DNA of 64,000 nucleotides from Planctomycetota bacterium (GTDB lineage: Bacteria; Planctomycetota; Planctomycetia; Gemmatales; Gemmataceae): the NCBI GenBank assembly GCA_016191165.1, contig JACPPF010000183.1:51428-115427 (forward strand), read 5' to 3'. The notes under the pieces were generated by a model. That model ran no database searches and had not been told where the DNA came from. It saw only the letters and a list, made by a program, of their open reading frames with translations. Of the stretch, positions 32,763 through 42,446 are shown one piece after another; the first letter of the stretch is position 1; every line of letters begins with the position of its first letter. The position numbers were made by a program, and so were the translations under genes.

Positions 32763-34070
32763 ATGAAAACGCCGCCCTCTCGTCGCATGGTCATCGAAGC
32801 GGTTGTCGCCAGCACCGTCGGCACCACCATCGAGTGGTACGATTTTTTCCTTTATGGCACCGCGGCGGCGCTGGTTTTTCCCAGGCTCTATTTCCCGCCG
32901 GACCTGGATCCCGTCGTTGCGACCCTACTTTCGTTTGGCACGTTTTCGATTGGCTTTCTGGCTCGACCGCTTGGCGGCGTGATCTTCGGGTACATGGGCG
33001 ATCGCGTCGGGCGCAAATCGATGCTCGTGACAACGCTTCTGCTGATGGGCGTCAGCACGCTGGCGATTGGTTTTTTGCCCGGTTATGAACGAATCGGGAT
33101 CGTCGCGCCGATTCTGTTGACGCTCCTGCGTTTCTTGCAGGGTCTGGGCGTCGGCGGCGAGTGGGGCGGCGCGGTGCTGCTTGCGCTCGAGTACAGTCAC
33201 GCGGGCAAACGCGGCTTCTACGCGAGCTGGCCGCAGGCGGGCGTGCCGCTCGGGTTGCTGGCCTCCAACGGCGCGATGTGGCTTTGCCAGGCGGCGCTGG
33301 CGCCGGACGACTTTGAATCGTGGGGCTGGCGCATCCCGTTCTATTTCAGTGGCCTGTTGATCGCGGTCGGGTTCCTGATTCGCATGAGGATTCAGGAGAC
33401 CCCGCTCTTTGCCGCGGTGCAGGAGCGCAACGAGATCGCCGACGCCCCGGTATCGGACACCCTGCGTTATCACTGGCGCGACATCTTGCTCGTCGCCGGG
33501 ACGCGCATCACCGAGAATGCGAGTTTCTACTTATTCACCGTCTGGGTCATGTGGTATGCCACCGAGGTGCTTCATGTCGGCACGGAGGTCCTGCTGCAAT
33601 CGGTCAACCTGGCGGCGGCGATTGCATTCGTCACGATTCCCCTGTTCGGCTTCCTCTCCGATCGCCTGACACGCCGCAGCGTCTACATGACTGGCTGCCT
33701 TTTCTTCATCCTTTTTGCGCTCCCCTATTATGCGCTCCTGGAATCGCGCAGCACCACGGGGATCGTACTCGCCACCGTGGTCGGCGTGTCGCTGGGACAT
33801 GCGCTTCTCTACAGCGTGCAGGCGTCGCTCATTCCGGAGTTGTTTGGCACGAGCATCCGTTGCACGGGAGCGTCCATCGGCTATCAGCTCGGCGGGCCTC
33901 TGGCGGGCGGCGTCGCGCCGTTGATCGCCACCGGCCTGGTCAAGCTGTTTCCTGGACACTATTGGCCGCTCGCGGGGTACATCATCGTCAATTCGGTCAT
34001 CTCGCTTGGGTGTGTGATGTTGCTTGCGGAAACGTCGCGGAAGGATCTTGGCGCCGCCGAATCGAATTAA
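32763..34070 (+). CDS. MFS metabolite:proton symporter (MHS family)
   Basis: 435-residue membrane carrier with twelve predicted helices. Family signatures are IEWYDFFLYGTAAALVF in helix 1, RPLGGVIFGYMGDRVGRK (loop 2-3 motif), LQGLGVGGEWGGAVLL and the GFLSDRLTRRS motif in the second half. MHS members carry organic acids, amino acids or osmolytes such as shikimate, oxoglutarate and proline. The substrate cannot be told from sequence. ATG 32763 has the sequence CAGG just before it. A palindrome follows the stop by 2 nt. Confidence 0.9.
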   Translation: MKTPPSRRMVIEAVVASTVGTTIEWYDFFLYGTAAALVFPRLYFPPDLDPVVATLLSFGTFSIGFLARPLGGVIFGYMGDRVGRKSMLVTTLLLMGVSTLAIGFLPGYERIGIVAPILLTLLRFLQGLGVGGEWGGAVLLALEYSHAGKRGFYASWPQAGVPLGLLASNGAMWLCQAALAPDDFESWGWRIPFYFSGLLIAVGFLIRMRIQETPLFAAVQERNEIADAPVSDTLRYHWRDILLVAGTRITENASFYLFTVWVMWYATEVLHVGTEVLLQSVNLAAAIAFVTIPLFGFLSDRLTRRSVYMTGCLFFILFALPYYALLESRSTTGIVLATVVGVSLGHALLYSVQASLIPELFGTSIRCTGASIGYQLGGPLAGGVAPLIATGLVKLFPGHYWPLAGYIIVNSVISLGCVMLLAETSRKDLGAAESN

Positions 34071-34072
34071 CG

Positions 34073-34162
34073 TTTAGCCGCGACCCGAAGGTGAGCGCGG
34101 GCGGAACGTCGCGCTTTCCGTTTGGCAATCGCCCGCGCTCCCCTTCGAGGCGCGGCCAAACT
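34073..34162. repeat. Palindromic element, family 3 copy a
   Basis: 32-bp arms (left begins GTTTAGCCGCGACCCGAAGG, right ends GAGGCGCGGCCAAAC) pair with about four mismatches around a 26-nt loop. It lies between the convergent stops of the MHS carrier and the lipase. A shorter relative sits at 47265-47330. It may act as a bidirectional transcription block. Confidence 0.88.
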
Positions 34163-34184
34163 GGCTTCGGTAACCCCGTGATGG

Positions 34185-35015
34185 TTATTTGCCCAGGATT
34201 TGCTTCTTCGCCTTCTCGACCCGCTCCAGCGACCAGCGCGGCTGGCGTTCGCAGACGAGGGGCGCGAGTTGCTCCGCGAGTTTCTTGTCGCGCACGATGA
34301 GGAGATGACTTGCGACCACCGGCACGGCCGGGATGCCCTGCTGGCGCAAATCGGCGGTCCACTGGGCGTCGCATTTCACGACCCCGTCCCCTTCGGCCGT
34401 CTTCTTGGATCGTGCCACCACACAGACAAACTCCACCTTGTCGGGCACCCGTTTGAAGGACCGCAACTCCAGACAGCGCCGCCGATGCTCGATGCTCAAG
34501 CACTGAAGAAATACTTTTTGCGCCTTGGATACCGTGAGTTTCGCGAGCGGCGAGCCGCCATTGGGAGCGCAGACCTGGATGACGCGCGTCACGCCTGCAT
34601 CGGGGTTGTCCTCGACGAAGTGCCGGGCGATCAAGCCTCCTGCGCTATGGCCGAACAGGACGATTTCGGAATATCCGAGCTGACGAAGGGCGGCGATATT
34701 GCGCCGGAGCGAGCTGGTGGCGACGATTTGCTCGAGGGGAACGTTTTGGCCATAGGCGAACGCGAAGACGTCGGAGTCCTTCGCCAGCGTCTTCACGAGC
34801 GGGCTGTCTTTTTTTTGCCAACCGCGCAATTCGGCCTTGGGCACGCTGGAACTACGGACATGGTAGTGGAACCCGTGAATCAGCAAGACCGCCCGTGACT
34901 GCCCGGGCGAGCGGGTCCACTTGACGTTGGGCGGCGCCGCCTGGGCGCACACCGATTCCACGCCCGGCGCGCCGGCCAGGGCTAATGTGCAAGCGACGGA
35001 GAAAATGGAGAACAT
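34185..35015 (-). CDS. Exported alpha/beta-hydrolase (lipase-like)
   Basis: 276 residues. The signal peptide is MFSIFSVACTLALAGAPGVE. The oxyanion strand is VLLIHGFHYHV, and the nucleophile elbow is VLFGHSAGGLIARHFV (Gly-His-Ser-Ala-Gly). A possible acid follows in the segment before CAPNGGSPLAKL, which resembles triacylglycerol-lipase lids. The catalytic His is probably in VVASHLLIV. It is secreted and probably cleaves esters. ATG 35015 is chosen because the upstream frame runs through a palindromic repeat and lacks a signal peptide. Confidence 0.82.
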   Translation of the reverse strand: MFSIFSVACTLALAGAPGVESVCAQAAPPNVKWTRSPGQSRAVLLIHGFHYHVRSSSVPKAELRGWQKKDSPLVKTLAKDSDVFAFAYGQNVPLEQIVATSSLRRNIAALRQLGYSEIVLFGHSAGGLIARHFVEDNPDAGVTRVIQVCAPNGGSPLAKLTVSKAQKVFLQCLSIEHRRRCLELRSFKRVPDKVEFVCVVARSKKTAEGDGVVKCDAQWTADLRQQGIPAVPVVASHLLIVRDKKLAEQLAPLVCERQPRWSLERVEKAKKQILGK

Positions 35016-35127
35016 GGCGATCTCCGATTCTTGGGACCGACAATACGACTTGAATAGAATGATACCAAGTTTTTCGCATATACAAAAGAGGAAAAGCGAG
35101 CAGCGTCTCATTCTGCTTCGACGCATG

Positions 35128-35179
35128 GTAGACCTCACGCTCCGCGTGAGGAATTTCTCACGCGGAGCGTGAGGTCTAC
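35128..35179. repeat. Palindromic element, family 1 copy b
   Basis: Perfect 23-bp arms (begins GTAGACCTCACGCTCCGCG at 35128, ends GGAGCGTGAGGTCTAC at 35179) around the loop GAATTT. Same family as 16160-16211. It lies in the 344-nt divergent gap 35016-35359 between the lipase and the next secreted-protein gene. Nothing else is recognised there, though both promoters must be present. Confidence 0.92.
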
Positions 35180-35359
35180 AATCAAACTGAGACCTTACCG
35201 AAAAGCGAGCAGAATGATGGCGGTCTCGTCGAACCGCGTGAGGCGGCGATCCTGTCATCTTGCGCCCTTGCGACACAATTCCGAGGATGCTCCTTTCGCG
35301 GCTACCGGTTTTGGCGTATCATGTTTTTTCATGCTGAACGTGTCAACGCGGAGACCCCC

Positions 35360-37180
35360 ATGCGAAACCTCATAACCGGCGTTCTCATTGCATTTTCTTT
35401 TTCGATCTGCAATGTAAACGCGCAAACCAAGCCCGTTGTCATCACCACCCCCGTCTCGCCCCCCGCCTGGGCGTTGCTCCAGCGCCAGCTTCTTGACGCC
35501 AACGCCAGAGCCTGCCGCGAGTTTTACGCCAAGTATTTCGACGAGCGCGGCTGGCTCCTCTGCGTCGAACGCTGGGGCGGCGATGACGGGCCGGACGACG
35601 CCATCGAAAATTGCACCGACTGGCCCATCCTGCACGCCCTCGGCGGACATGCCGACGTGCTCAAGATGTACAAACAAGCCTGGGAGGGCCATTTACGGCA
35701 ATACACGCTGGCGAAGACCAAGGACGTGCCGTTCGCGCGCGACGGCATGTACTACAAGGAATTCCCCTGCATGTTCGACTGGCTGCACAACGGCGAAGGC
35801 CTGGTCGTCTTCAACCTCCAGGGCCTTTCCGATCCGTATGATCGCAAGTTTCAGATACGCGCCCGGCGTTATGCCGGCTTCTATCTCAACGAAGATCCCG
35901 ACGCGCCCAACTGGGACCCCAAACACAAGATCATCAAGAGCATGTTCACCGGCTCACGCGGGCCGCTGCTGCGCAAGGCCACTGGGCTCGACTGGGCGGG
36001 CGATCCATTCGAGGTCGGCAATCGCTTCAAGCTCGGACACGGCGAACGCACCTACCAGGAGTGTCTCGACCACTTCAAGGATTACAACGACATCATCGGC
36101 GATCACCCGCAAAACATGCTGGCCACGGTTTTAGGTGTAAACGCCTATATGCTCCCGGAATCCGAAAAAGAGACGCAAAAGAAATACAAGACCTGGGTCC
36201 TCGAATATGCCGACGCCTGGCTCCAACGCATGAAGGACAATGGCGGCATCATTCCCACCAACATCGGGCTCGACGGCAAGATCGGCTCCGCCGCCGGCGG
36301 GAAATGGTACGGCGGTGTCTATGGCTGGGGCTTCTCCGTCATCGTTCCCCAGACCGGCAAACTCGCCCACCGCAACTTGCACTCCTTCGGTCTTGTCGGC
36401 TTCATGAACGCCTATCTCCTCACCGGCAATGACAAATACCTCGACGCCTGGCGCAAGCAAATCGACCTGATCAACACCAAGAAAAAAACGATCGACGGTA
36501 TCGCCCAGTATCCCACCATGTTCGGCGACAAGGGCTGGTATGCTTACACGCCCAACGCCTATCAACACGGCGGCCTTGAAATCTACTGGCTCTCCCTCAA
36601 GGCCGCGGACCGCAAACGAATCGTGCACAACGCTTGGCTCAATTTCCTCGAAGGCAAAAATCCCAAATACGCCGAGCAGGTCCTCCGCGCCGACCTGGAA
36701 CGCATTCGCACCCGTGTCGCCGGCATGCGCAAGGACACGACGACGCCCGATACCCGGCTCGCCGACGACCCGCTCCGGTTCAACCCCGCCAGTGTGGATT
36801 CGATGATCGAGCTGACGATGGGGGGGCTGCCTCCCAAGAATCGCGGAAAGCTCCTGTTCGCCCAGTTACGCTATTTCGATCCCGCCAAACGCCGCGCCGG
36901 CTTGCCCCAGGATGTGGCCGCGCTGATTCACAAGATCACCCCCGAAGGCGTCGAGGTAACGCTGGTGAACACCGATGTCGTGGACGGCCGCAGCGTCATC
37001 GTGCAAGCGGGTGGGTATGCCGAGCATCAGTTTGGTGAAATGACGATCGACGGCCAGACGACGAAGATCGACAACCCCCGGGTGACCGTACGCCTGGCTG
37101 CCGGCTGCGGCGCCCGGCTCACGTTCTCGATGCGCCGCTTCGTCAACCAGCCGACGCTGGCGTTGCCGTGGCGGAATTGA
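35360..37180 (+). CDS. Secreted hypothetical protein, about 606 aa
   Basis: Signal peptide MRNLITGVLIAFSFSICNVN, with cleavage likely after VNA. The mature protein is rich in aromatic residues and helices (WPILHALGGHADVLKMYKQA, GGKWYGGVYGWGFSV, GLVGFMNAYLLTGNDKYLDA), an arrangement like an (alpha/alpha)6 barrel of polysaccharide lyases or glycosidases. A beta-rich C-terminal domain follows (about 500-606). Conserved catalytic residues cannot be assigned. ATG 35360 is chosen because the 13 codons upstream precede the signal peptide. Confidence 0.7.
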   Translation: MRNLITGVLIAFSFSICNVNAQTKPVVITTPVSPPAWALLQRQLLDANARACREFYAKYFDERGWLLCVERWGGDDGPDDAIENCTDWPILHALGGHADVLKMYKQAWEGHLRQYTLAKTKDVPFARDGMYYKEFPCMFDWLHNGEGLVVFNLQGLSDPYDRKFQIRARRYAGFYLNEDPDAPNWDPKHKIIKSMFTGSRGPLLRKATGLDWAGDPFEVGNRFKLGHGERTYQECLDHFKDYNDIIGDHPQNMLATVLGVNAYMLPESEKETQKKYKTWVLEYADAWLQRMKDNGGIIPTNIGLDGKIGSAAGGKWYGGVYGWGFSVIVPQTGKLAHRNLHSFGLVGFMNAYLLTGNDKYLDAWRKQIDLINTKKKTIDGIAQYPTMFGDKGWYAYTPNAYQHGGLEIYWLSLKAADRKRIVHNAWLNFLEGKNPKYAEQVLRADLERIRTRVAGMRKDTTTPDTRLADDPLRFNPASVDSMIELTMGGLPPKNRGKLLFAQLRYFDPAKRRAGLPQDVAALIHKITPEGVEVTLVNTDVVDGRSVIVQAGGYAEHQFGEMTIDGQTTKIDNPRVTVRLAAGCGARLTFSMRRFVNQPTLALPWRN

Positions 37181-37266
37181 AACAGGTGGTTGGGTTTCCA
37201 CCTTGAGCACCCGGATAGGGTTGCCGTGCGGACAGGCCCCCGCGAGCGAAGGAGCGACGGATTGCC

Positions 37267-37344
37267 CGGCGAGCGGGCGGGCTTGTCCCGCCCGTGCGGA
37301 CACCACACGGATCAAACCGACGCGACAAGCCCGCCGGCTCGCTG
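37267..37344. repeat. Imperfect palindrome upstream of the TTG-start gene
   Basis: Left arm begins CGGCGAGCGGGCGGGC (37267-37287) and the right arm ends GCCGGCTCGCTG (37324-37344): 21 bp with few mismatches. Inside is a second small hairpin around GGGCTTGTCCCGCCC. It fills most of the 210-nt gap after the secreted-protein gene. Confidence 0.75.
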
Positions 37345-37390
37345 ATAGCGGTGGACCTTGGTCTACAACGCTTAATAAAGGAGGCATATC

Positions 37391-38374
37391 TTGGGCTCGC
37401 TCATTGCCTGCCCTGGTTGCCAGCACAAGCTCACGATGCCCGACGATTTTGCCGGGCGGCGCGTGCGGTGTCCGATGTGCGCGCTCGACTTCACGGCTCC
37501 CGTTCCCGGCGTACCTTCGATGGAAGTGGAACTAGGCGAGAAATCCCAAACGGCGCCGCCGACCACGTCAGTCGGAGCTGAGCCATCGGTTCCCAGCAAT
37601 GTGCCGCGGACGGCCTATGAGCGATCGGATGTCGTCAAGAGACGCACGACGGCATCATCATCGAATCCGTCGATTTATTGCCAGGAATGCGGGACCAATT
37701 ATCCCCGGGGTGACGACGTCTGCCCCGCGTGTGGGTATTCCGGTCTGGACGAAGCAATCGCCAGGCAGGGACGACACGGGCGCTTTCGGCGTTTGACCCC
37801 GATTTCGGGGCTCCTGCCGATCCTGGGGGTCATTCTCTTCCTCCTTGGCCTCGCGTTCTGCGTCGTCGGTCCGATTGTGTATGGCTCGGTCCCGCGGCGC
37901 ATGCGCTGGGTCGGGGAACTTGCCACGGCCGTCGGTTGCACTGCGGGCGGGCTGGCGGTGATCGGCGCCCTGGTTTGCATCACCGCCTGGCTTTACCAGG
38001 CCTGGCGGCTGGTCTTGTCCGAAGACGAGGAATACTCGCCCGGACTGATGGTCGGCCTACTCTTCATCCCGTTTTTCAACCTTTACTGGATATTTCGCGC
38101 CATCCCCGGCCTATCCCTGGCGATCCAGAATGAACTATGCCAGTTGGCGCCGGCACGAAGCCACAACGCTGGTTGGGTCGTTGGCCTGCTCGCGTGCATT
38201 TTCGTGTTGATCCCCTACTTCCAACCGGTCGCATTCTGCCTTTTCGTCGCCTGGATGCTTTTGGCGAACAACGCGATTCAGCGCCTGCTTCGCTATCACG
38301 AGCGCTTGCGGGAAGAAGGGCAGCATGAAGGGGCACAGACCAGTGCCTTGCCGTCCGGCCCGCGGCCCGATTGA
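37391..38374 (+). CDS. Zinc-ribbon membrane protein with a DUF4328-like domain
   Basis: 327 residues. The N-terminal ribbon is CPGCQHKLTMPDDFAGRRV followed by CPMC (MJ0042-like, common in planctomycetes). A second ribbon is CQECGTNYPRGDDVCPACG (about residues 97-115), and four to five transmembrane helices occupy the rest (ILGVILFLLGLAFCVVGPIV and others) with a DUF4328-like plan. Function is unknown, possibly sensing or protein quality at the membrane. The start is TTG 37391, decided by the strong AAAGGAGG at 37377-37384; there is no nearby ATG in frame. Confidence 0.78.
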   Translation: MGSLIACPGCQHKLTMPDDFAGRRVRCPMCALDFTAPVPGVPSMEVELGEKSQTAPPTTSVGAEPSVPSNVPRTAYERSDVVKRRTTASSSNPSIYCQECGTNYPRGDDVCPACGYSGLDEAIARQGRHGRFRRLTPISGLLPILGVILFLLGLAFCVVGPIVYGSVPRRMRWVGELATAVGCTAGGLAVIGALVCITAWLYQAWRLVLSEDEEYSPGLMVGLLFIPFFNLYWIFRAIPGLSLAIQNELCQLAPARSHNAGWVVGLLACIFVLIPYFQPVAFCLFVAWMLLANNAIQRLLRYHERLREEGQHEGAQTSALPSGPRPD

Positions 38375-38602
38375 TGTTTTCACGGCATGTCGGCATTCTG
38401 CCCCCGCTGGTTGTCCAGGCTGCGATTCGGGTCGGAATCAACGCGGCCTGCGCTTGCGAATCTGTTACCACCGAAACATCCGCGTCCACCTGGTTCGCAA
38501 TCTCTCGTCGCGCGATGGGTCCACGCTTCATGCAGGTGCCAAATCGGTCGATAAAGGGATGCCCACTCATCTTTCCCGTGTTGACCCCCACGAGAGCCGA
38601 GC

Positions 38603-39142
38603 ATGAAAATAGCTTCGCGATTTTGCGATGTTCGAACCATTCTTTTCCTGGCCCTGGCATATGCCGGTCCGGCGTTCGCGCCGGTGACGGCATTCGCGCA
38701 AACTTGTCCGTTGACGTTTGCGGACTTGAAGAAACTCAATCCATGCGAGCTGGATCGGCTCTTCGAGCAAGCGAAACCAGGCGAGCTTCCGGTCGGGTAT
38801 TGCCGCGGCCAGGTCCTGTTGATGACTGAGGCCAGACATCCGAAGCTGCGGGCTCGCTTTGCCAGCACAGCCTGGAAGGGCAAGCATTTCGAGCCTGGTG
38901 GGGACTTCATCAACCAGTGGCCCGGGTTCACCGCCTTGCGCGGCACGAGCGCGCGCGGCGAGAGCTGGCGTGACGGCAAGCCGTGCTGGGTGCTTCAGTA
39001 TCCCCCCGGGACGCCGGTGTTTGGAAACACACGCGACGAACTTCGTGAAATCGCGCCAGGGTTGTTTCTGGCGCGCCTGTATGAGCGGTGCCCGTGCCCA
39101 CGTTTTCGAGGCTACTTCGCCATACAGCGCGAATGTGAGTGA
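38603..39142 (+). CDS. Secreted hypothetical protein, 179 aa
   Basis: A signal peptide (ILFLALAYAGPAFAPVTAFA, cleavage near residue 33) is followed by a compact domain with several cysteines (TCPLTFADLKKLNPCELDRL, YCRGQVLL, RCPCPRFRGY). No family is recognised; the WPGFTALRG and GESWRDGKPCWVLQYPPGT segments suggest a beta-rich fold. It lies 103 nt before the substrate-binding lipoprotein gene. The 38375-38602 gap holds no recognisable gene. Confidence 0.6.
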   Translation: MKIASRFCDVRTILFLALAYAGPAFAPVTAFAQTCPLTFADLKKLNPCELDRLFEQAKPGELPVGYCRGQVLLMTEARHPKLRARFASTAWKGKHFEPGGDFINQWPGFTALRGTSARGESWRDGKPCWVLQYPPGTPVFGNTRDELREIAPGLFLARLYERCPCPRFRGYFAIQRECE

Positions 39143-39245
39143 CCGAGAGTTCCGAGCTTCGTCTCGTTGCCAAGATCTTGGGGTTTGCACCGGCATTCCG
39201 CTACAATGGTTGTCAATGCCACTGCGAATCCGAGGAACGCACTCC

Positions 39246-40430
39246 ATGAGACGAGGAACCTTTGTTGCCGGTTTGCTCTGCTTGATCATCGGTGTGACCG
39301 GCTGCCACCCCGGCGCGCCGCCGCCCATCTTGATAGGCCACGTTTCGGACAACGCCCGGCCCGACAAGGCGGGGCAACAAGCCGAGCGCGGCATCCGCCT
39401 GGCGCTTCACGAACTGGCGAAAGGCGATGCGCTTGCCGAGGAGTTCAACGGCCGGGGACTCGAGGTACGCCACACCGACACGCGCGGGCAGGTTGACGCC
39501 TTTGAATCGCAGGCCGTTCGACTGGACAGCGTGAACCGATGTCTGGCCCTTATCGGCGGGTTGTCGGTTCCGGAAACGGTGGCGCTCAATGGTGCGAAAG
39601 TTCCGGTCTTGACCCTGCAAGGCCAGCCCGCGCCGGGCGCGACGAACCTGGTCTTCTACATCGGTGTGTCCCCCGGCCGACAGGGCACGGTGCTGGCGAG
39701 TGTGGTGGCCGACGATGCCAAAGTGAAGAAGATCACGATCTTGATGAATGACAAACGCCCCGATGCCGTTGCCTTCGTCGACGCCTTTCAGAAGACCTTC
39801 CTGGCCACGACAAAGAACCCGACTGCCGCGACGATCCAGTCAATCCGTTTCAGCGATGAAGTCAATCCGCCGATTCGTCTTGGCGAAGATCTCCGCTGGC
39901 GCGAGATGATCGAACGCATGGTCAACCAGGAGCCCCAGGCGGTGGTGTTTGCCGGTTCCGTTCACGATTTCAACCTCTGGCGCAAGGTGTTGCGCCGGGA
40001 GTTTCCCGATTTCAAGCCCCGGGTCATTTACGCGGGCGGCGACGGCGACCATCGGCTATTCGACCTTCATGCTGGCGAGACCAAGGCGATTCTCCTGGCG
40101 AGTGCCTTTTACGCCGACGCAGCCGATCCGAAAATCGCGGCATTCATGAAAGCCTATCAAACCGCGTTTGCTCTGGAGGCCGACGTTCACGCCGCCAACG
40201 CTTATGACGGGATGCGGATCCTGGTCGAGGCTATCAAGGCGTCCGGCCCGACTCCAACGCCGGAACGGGTGCGCGAAAACCTCTTGAAGATCAAGGATTT
40301 CCCTGGCCTGACTGGCTTACTGACGGTGACGGGCGAACGAAAGGTTCAGCGCCCCGTGTTCGTGGTGGGCTGGCAGAATGGCGCGTTGAAGCTGGTGAAG
40401 ACCTTCGGGTCGGGCCACCAAGGAAATTGA
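39246..40430 (+). CDS. Periplasmic-binding lipoprotein (branched-chain amino-acid type, Peripla_BP_6)
   Basis: 394 residues. The lipoprotein signal is TFVAGLLCLIIGVTGCHPGA, with the lipobox cysteine at about residue 22. The mature protein shows the type I periplasmic fold: LIGHVSDNARPDKAGQQAER, IGGLSVPETVALNGAKVPVL, VVFAGSVHDFNLWRKVLRRE and VHAANAYDGMRILVEAIKAS. Such proteins bind amino acids or other small ligands for ABC uptake or for sensing. No permease or ATPase gene lies beside it, so it may feed a distant transporter or a receptor. ATG 39246 begins the signal; earlier in-frame starts overlap the preceding gene. Confidence 0.85.
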   Translation: MRRGTFVAGLLCLIIGVTGCHPGAPPPILIGHVSDNARPDKAGQQAERGIRLALHELAKGDALAEEFNGRGLEVRHTDTRGQVDAFESQAVRLDSVNRCLALIGGLSVPETVALNGAKVPVLTLQGQPAPGATNLVFYIGVSPGRQGTVLASVVADDAKVKKITILMNDKRPDAVAFVDAFQKTFLATTKNPTAATIQSIRFSDEVNPPIRLGEDLRWREMIERMVNQEPQAVVFAGSVHDFNLWRKVLRREFPDFKPRVIYAGGDGDHRLFDLHAGETKAILLASAFYADAADPKIAAFMKAYQTAFALEADVHAANAYDGMRILVEAIKASGPTPTPERVRENLLKIKDFPGLTGLLTVTGERKVQRPVFVVGWQNGALKLVKTFGSGHQGN

Positions 40431-40599
40431 CTGGGACGAAACGGGAATCCGCTCCAAGCCTGAGCAGCGCCACCGCAGGGCACGAAGCAACAGCGCCTGG
40501 CCCTTTGCCGGCGTCCAGGCGCGGACTGAATTTGCCGCGCTTGCAATTCCGGATTGACCGCGTTATGCTGAGGTTATTGTCATCCCACCGGGACAAGCC

Positions 40600-40860
40600 A
40601 TGGCACAAGGGACTCCTCCTGACGCGCCCGCACGGGTCAGTTTGCATGACGAGCCGCCCGCGTCGCGCGTTCAGCGGCGCTTGCTGCAGATTGCGCTCGC
40701 GGCGGGCACGGTTTGCGCAACGGCGTGGTGCTACCAACTTCACATCGCGCTGGGCCTGACGGCGACCTTTCTGGCCAAACACATTCTCGTCGCGATCCTG
40801 GCCGCGGGCATGCGCTTACCCATTCGCGAGATCAAGACTCTTGCAGATCCCGACGCCTGA
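40600..40860 (+). CDS. Small membrane protein, 86 aa
   Basis: A polar N-terminus (about 30 residues) is followed by two hydrophobic helices separated by a short turn (LLQIALAAGTVCATAWCYQL and ALGLTATFLAKHILVAILAA) and a short polar tail. No family is recognised. It converges with pyruvate kinase, ending 23 nt before the pyk stop. The 40431-40599 gap shows no clear element. Confidence 0.5.
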   Translation: MAQGTPPDAPARVSLHDEPPASRVQRRLLQIALAAGTVCATAWCYQLHIALGLTATFLAKHILVAILAAGMRLPIREIKTLADPDA

Positions 40861-40883
40861 TTCGACTTCGCACGACCTGGGTT

Positions 40884-42311
40884 TCACGGCTCGCACGAAC
40901 CGCCGTCCGGGCCGACGCGCACGACGCGTATGGTGGGGAATCCTTCACCCCCTTCAATCGGGTGCCCGGCCAGCACGACGACGATGGCGCCTGGCACCAG
41001 GACGCCGTTGAGGAACGCCGCGCGCACCGCCGCTTCCAGGCGATCGTCGCCGCGTTCGATTCCGAAGGGAACGCCAACGGCCTGCACGCCCCAGACCAAA
41101 GCGAGTCGTTGGACAACCGTTTCCTCGGTGGCAACGGCAATGATGTTCGCGCTGGTGCGATGCCGGGCCACGAGCCGCGCGGTCCGCCCCGTGAGCGTGG
41201 GTGTGATAATCGCCGCGGCGCCGGTCTCCCGGGCCAGATCGCACACCGCGTGGGTGATGTGGTCACACAACTCGCCGCGCGGCACGGTCAGGTGGCGCGG
41301 GCCATCGTCGGCTTGATGGGTCTCCGCCTCGAGCAGGATGCGGTTCATGCACGCCAGGGCCTCTACCGGAAAATCACCGATCGCGGTCTCACCGGAGAGC
41401 ATCACGGCGTCGGTTCCGTCGTAGACGGCGTTGGCGACATCGCTGGCCTCGGCGCGGGTGGGGCGCGGGTTGTTGCGCATCGAATCGAGCATGTCCGTTG
41501 CCGTGATGACAGGCTTGCCGGCGGCCCGCGCTTCCTGGATCAAGCGTTTCTGGACGTGCGGCACCCTCTCGAGCGGAATCTCCACGCCGAGATCGCCGCG
41601 CGCCACCATGATGCCGTCAAAGGCGTCAATGATCTCGGCCGACCTCTTGACTGCTTCAGGTCGCTCGATCTTCGCCAGAATGGGGATCTCGGCGTTGTAG
41701 CCGCGAATGACGCCCCGCAGTTCATGCGCGGCGGAGGCATCACGCACGAAGGAAAGGGCAATCCAGTCGGCCTGGGCTTCAACGGCGACGGCAATCGCCT
41801 CGCGATCCCGCTTGGTCACGGCGGGGATCGTCAATTCGGTGTCGGGAAGGTTTAGCCCCTTGTTGGGCAGCAAGGTTCCGCCGACCTCCACGCCAAGCGT
41901 CACGAGTTCCCGGGTCACGCCCAGGACACGGGCTTGCAGGCGGCCATCGTCAAACAAAACGCGGTGGCCTGCCTTGATCTTTGCCAGCGCTTCAGGTTCC
42001 GTCAGTTGGAGGTCTGCCGGCACCGTCGGCTTGAGTGCGACCGTCAGCGTATGCCCGGTCTCCAACTTCATGGGTTCATGCAAAATGACGCGCAACTTCG
42101 GGCCCGGCAAATCCGCCAGAACGGCAACATTACGCTTTCGCTCGCGCGCCAGCTGCCGCAATTGCTTGATGCGATGGCGTGGCTCCTCCGCTGCGCCGTG
42201 GGAAAAGTTGATGCGCGCCACGTCGAGGCCAGCGTCGATGAGTTTCTCCAGGACCCCGGGCCGATCGGTCGCCGGGCCCAGCGTTGCCACGATCCGCGTG
42301 CGCCGGTGCAT
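40884..42311 (-). CDS. pyk: Pyruvate kinase
   Basis: 475-residue glycolytic enzyme making ATP and pyruvate from phosphoenolpyruvate. The N-terminus is RTRIVATLGPATDRP and GLDVARINFSHG. Active-site Lys/Glu lie in ILAKIERPEAV, and metal binding is by DGIMVARGDLGVEIPLERV. The nucleotide/PEP loop reads KPVITATDMLDSM, with ATD where most enzymes have ATQ. The AEASDVANAVYDGTDAVMLS segment is canonical. The C-terminal regulatory domain is present. A normal full-length enzyme transcribed alone. Confidence 0.95.
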   Translation of the reverse strand: MHRRTRIVATLGPATDRPGVLEKLIDAGLDVARINFSHGAAEEPRHRIKQLRQLARERKRNVAVLADLPGPKLRVILHEPMKLETGHTLTVALKPTVPADLQLTEPEALAKIKAGHRVLFDDGRLQARVLGVTRELVTLGVEVGGTLLPNKGLNLPDTELTIPAVTKRDREAIAVAVEAQADWIALSFVRDASAAHELRGVIRGYNAEIPILAKIERPEAVKRSAEIIDAFDGIMVARGDLGVEIPLERVPHVQKRLIQEARAAGKPVITATDMLDSMRNNPRPTRAEASDVANAVYDGTDAVMLSGETAIGDFPVEALACMNRILLEAETHQADDGPRHLTVPRGELCDHITHAVCDLARETGAAAIITPTLTGRTARLVARHRTSANIIAVATEETVVQRLALVWGVQAVGVPFGIERGDDRLEAAVRAAFLNGVLVPGAIVVVLAGHPIEGGEGFPTIRVVRVGPDGGSCEP

Positions 42312-42446
42312 GAGTTGGTTCCTTGATAATTCGGACGCATTCCGTTATTATTTAGGCGCAGCCCTCGGTCCGCGCCGGTGGCGTTGTGACCGCACGCGGA
42401 GCAACCTCGGCGGCATGATTTTCGCCACGTGAATCAGGTTTACTTT

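Noticed and set aside
38859..39245. Upstream extension of the substrate-binding lipoprotein
   Set aside because: Overlaps the 179-aa gene in another frame and would place the lipoprotein signal internally.
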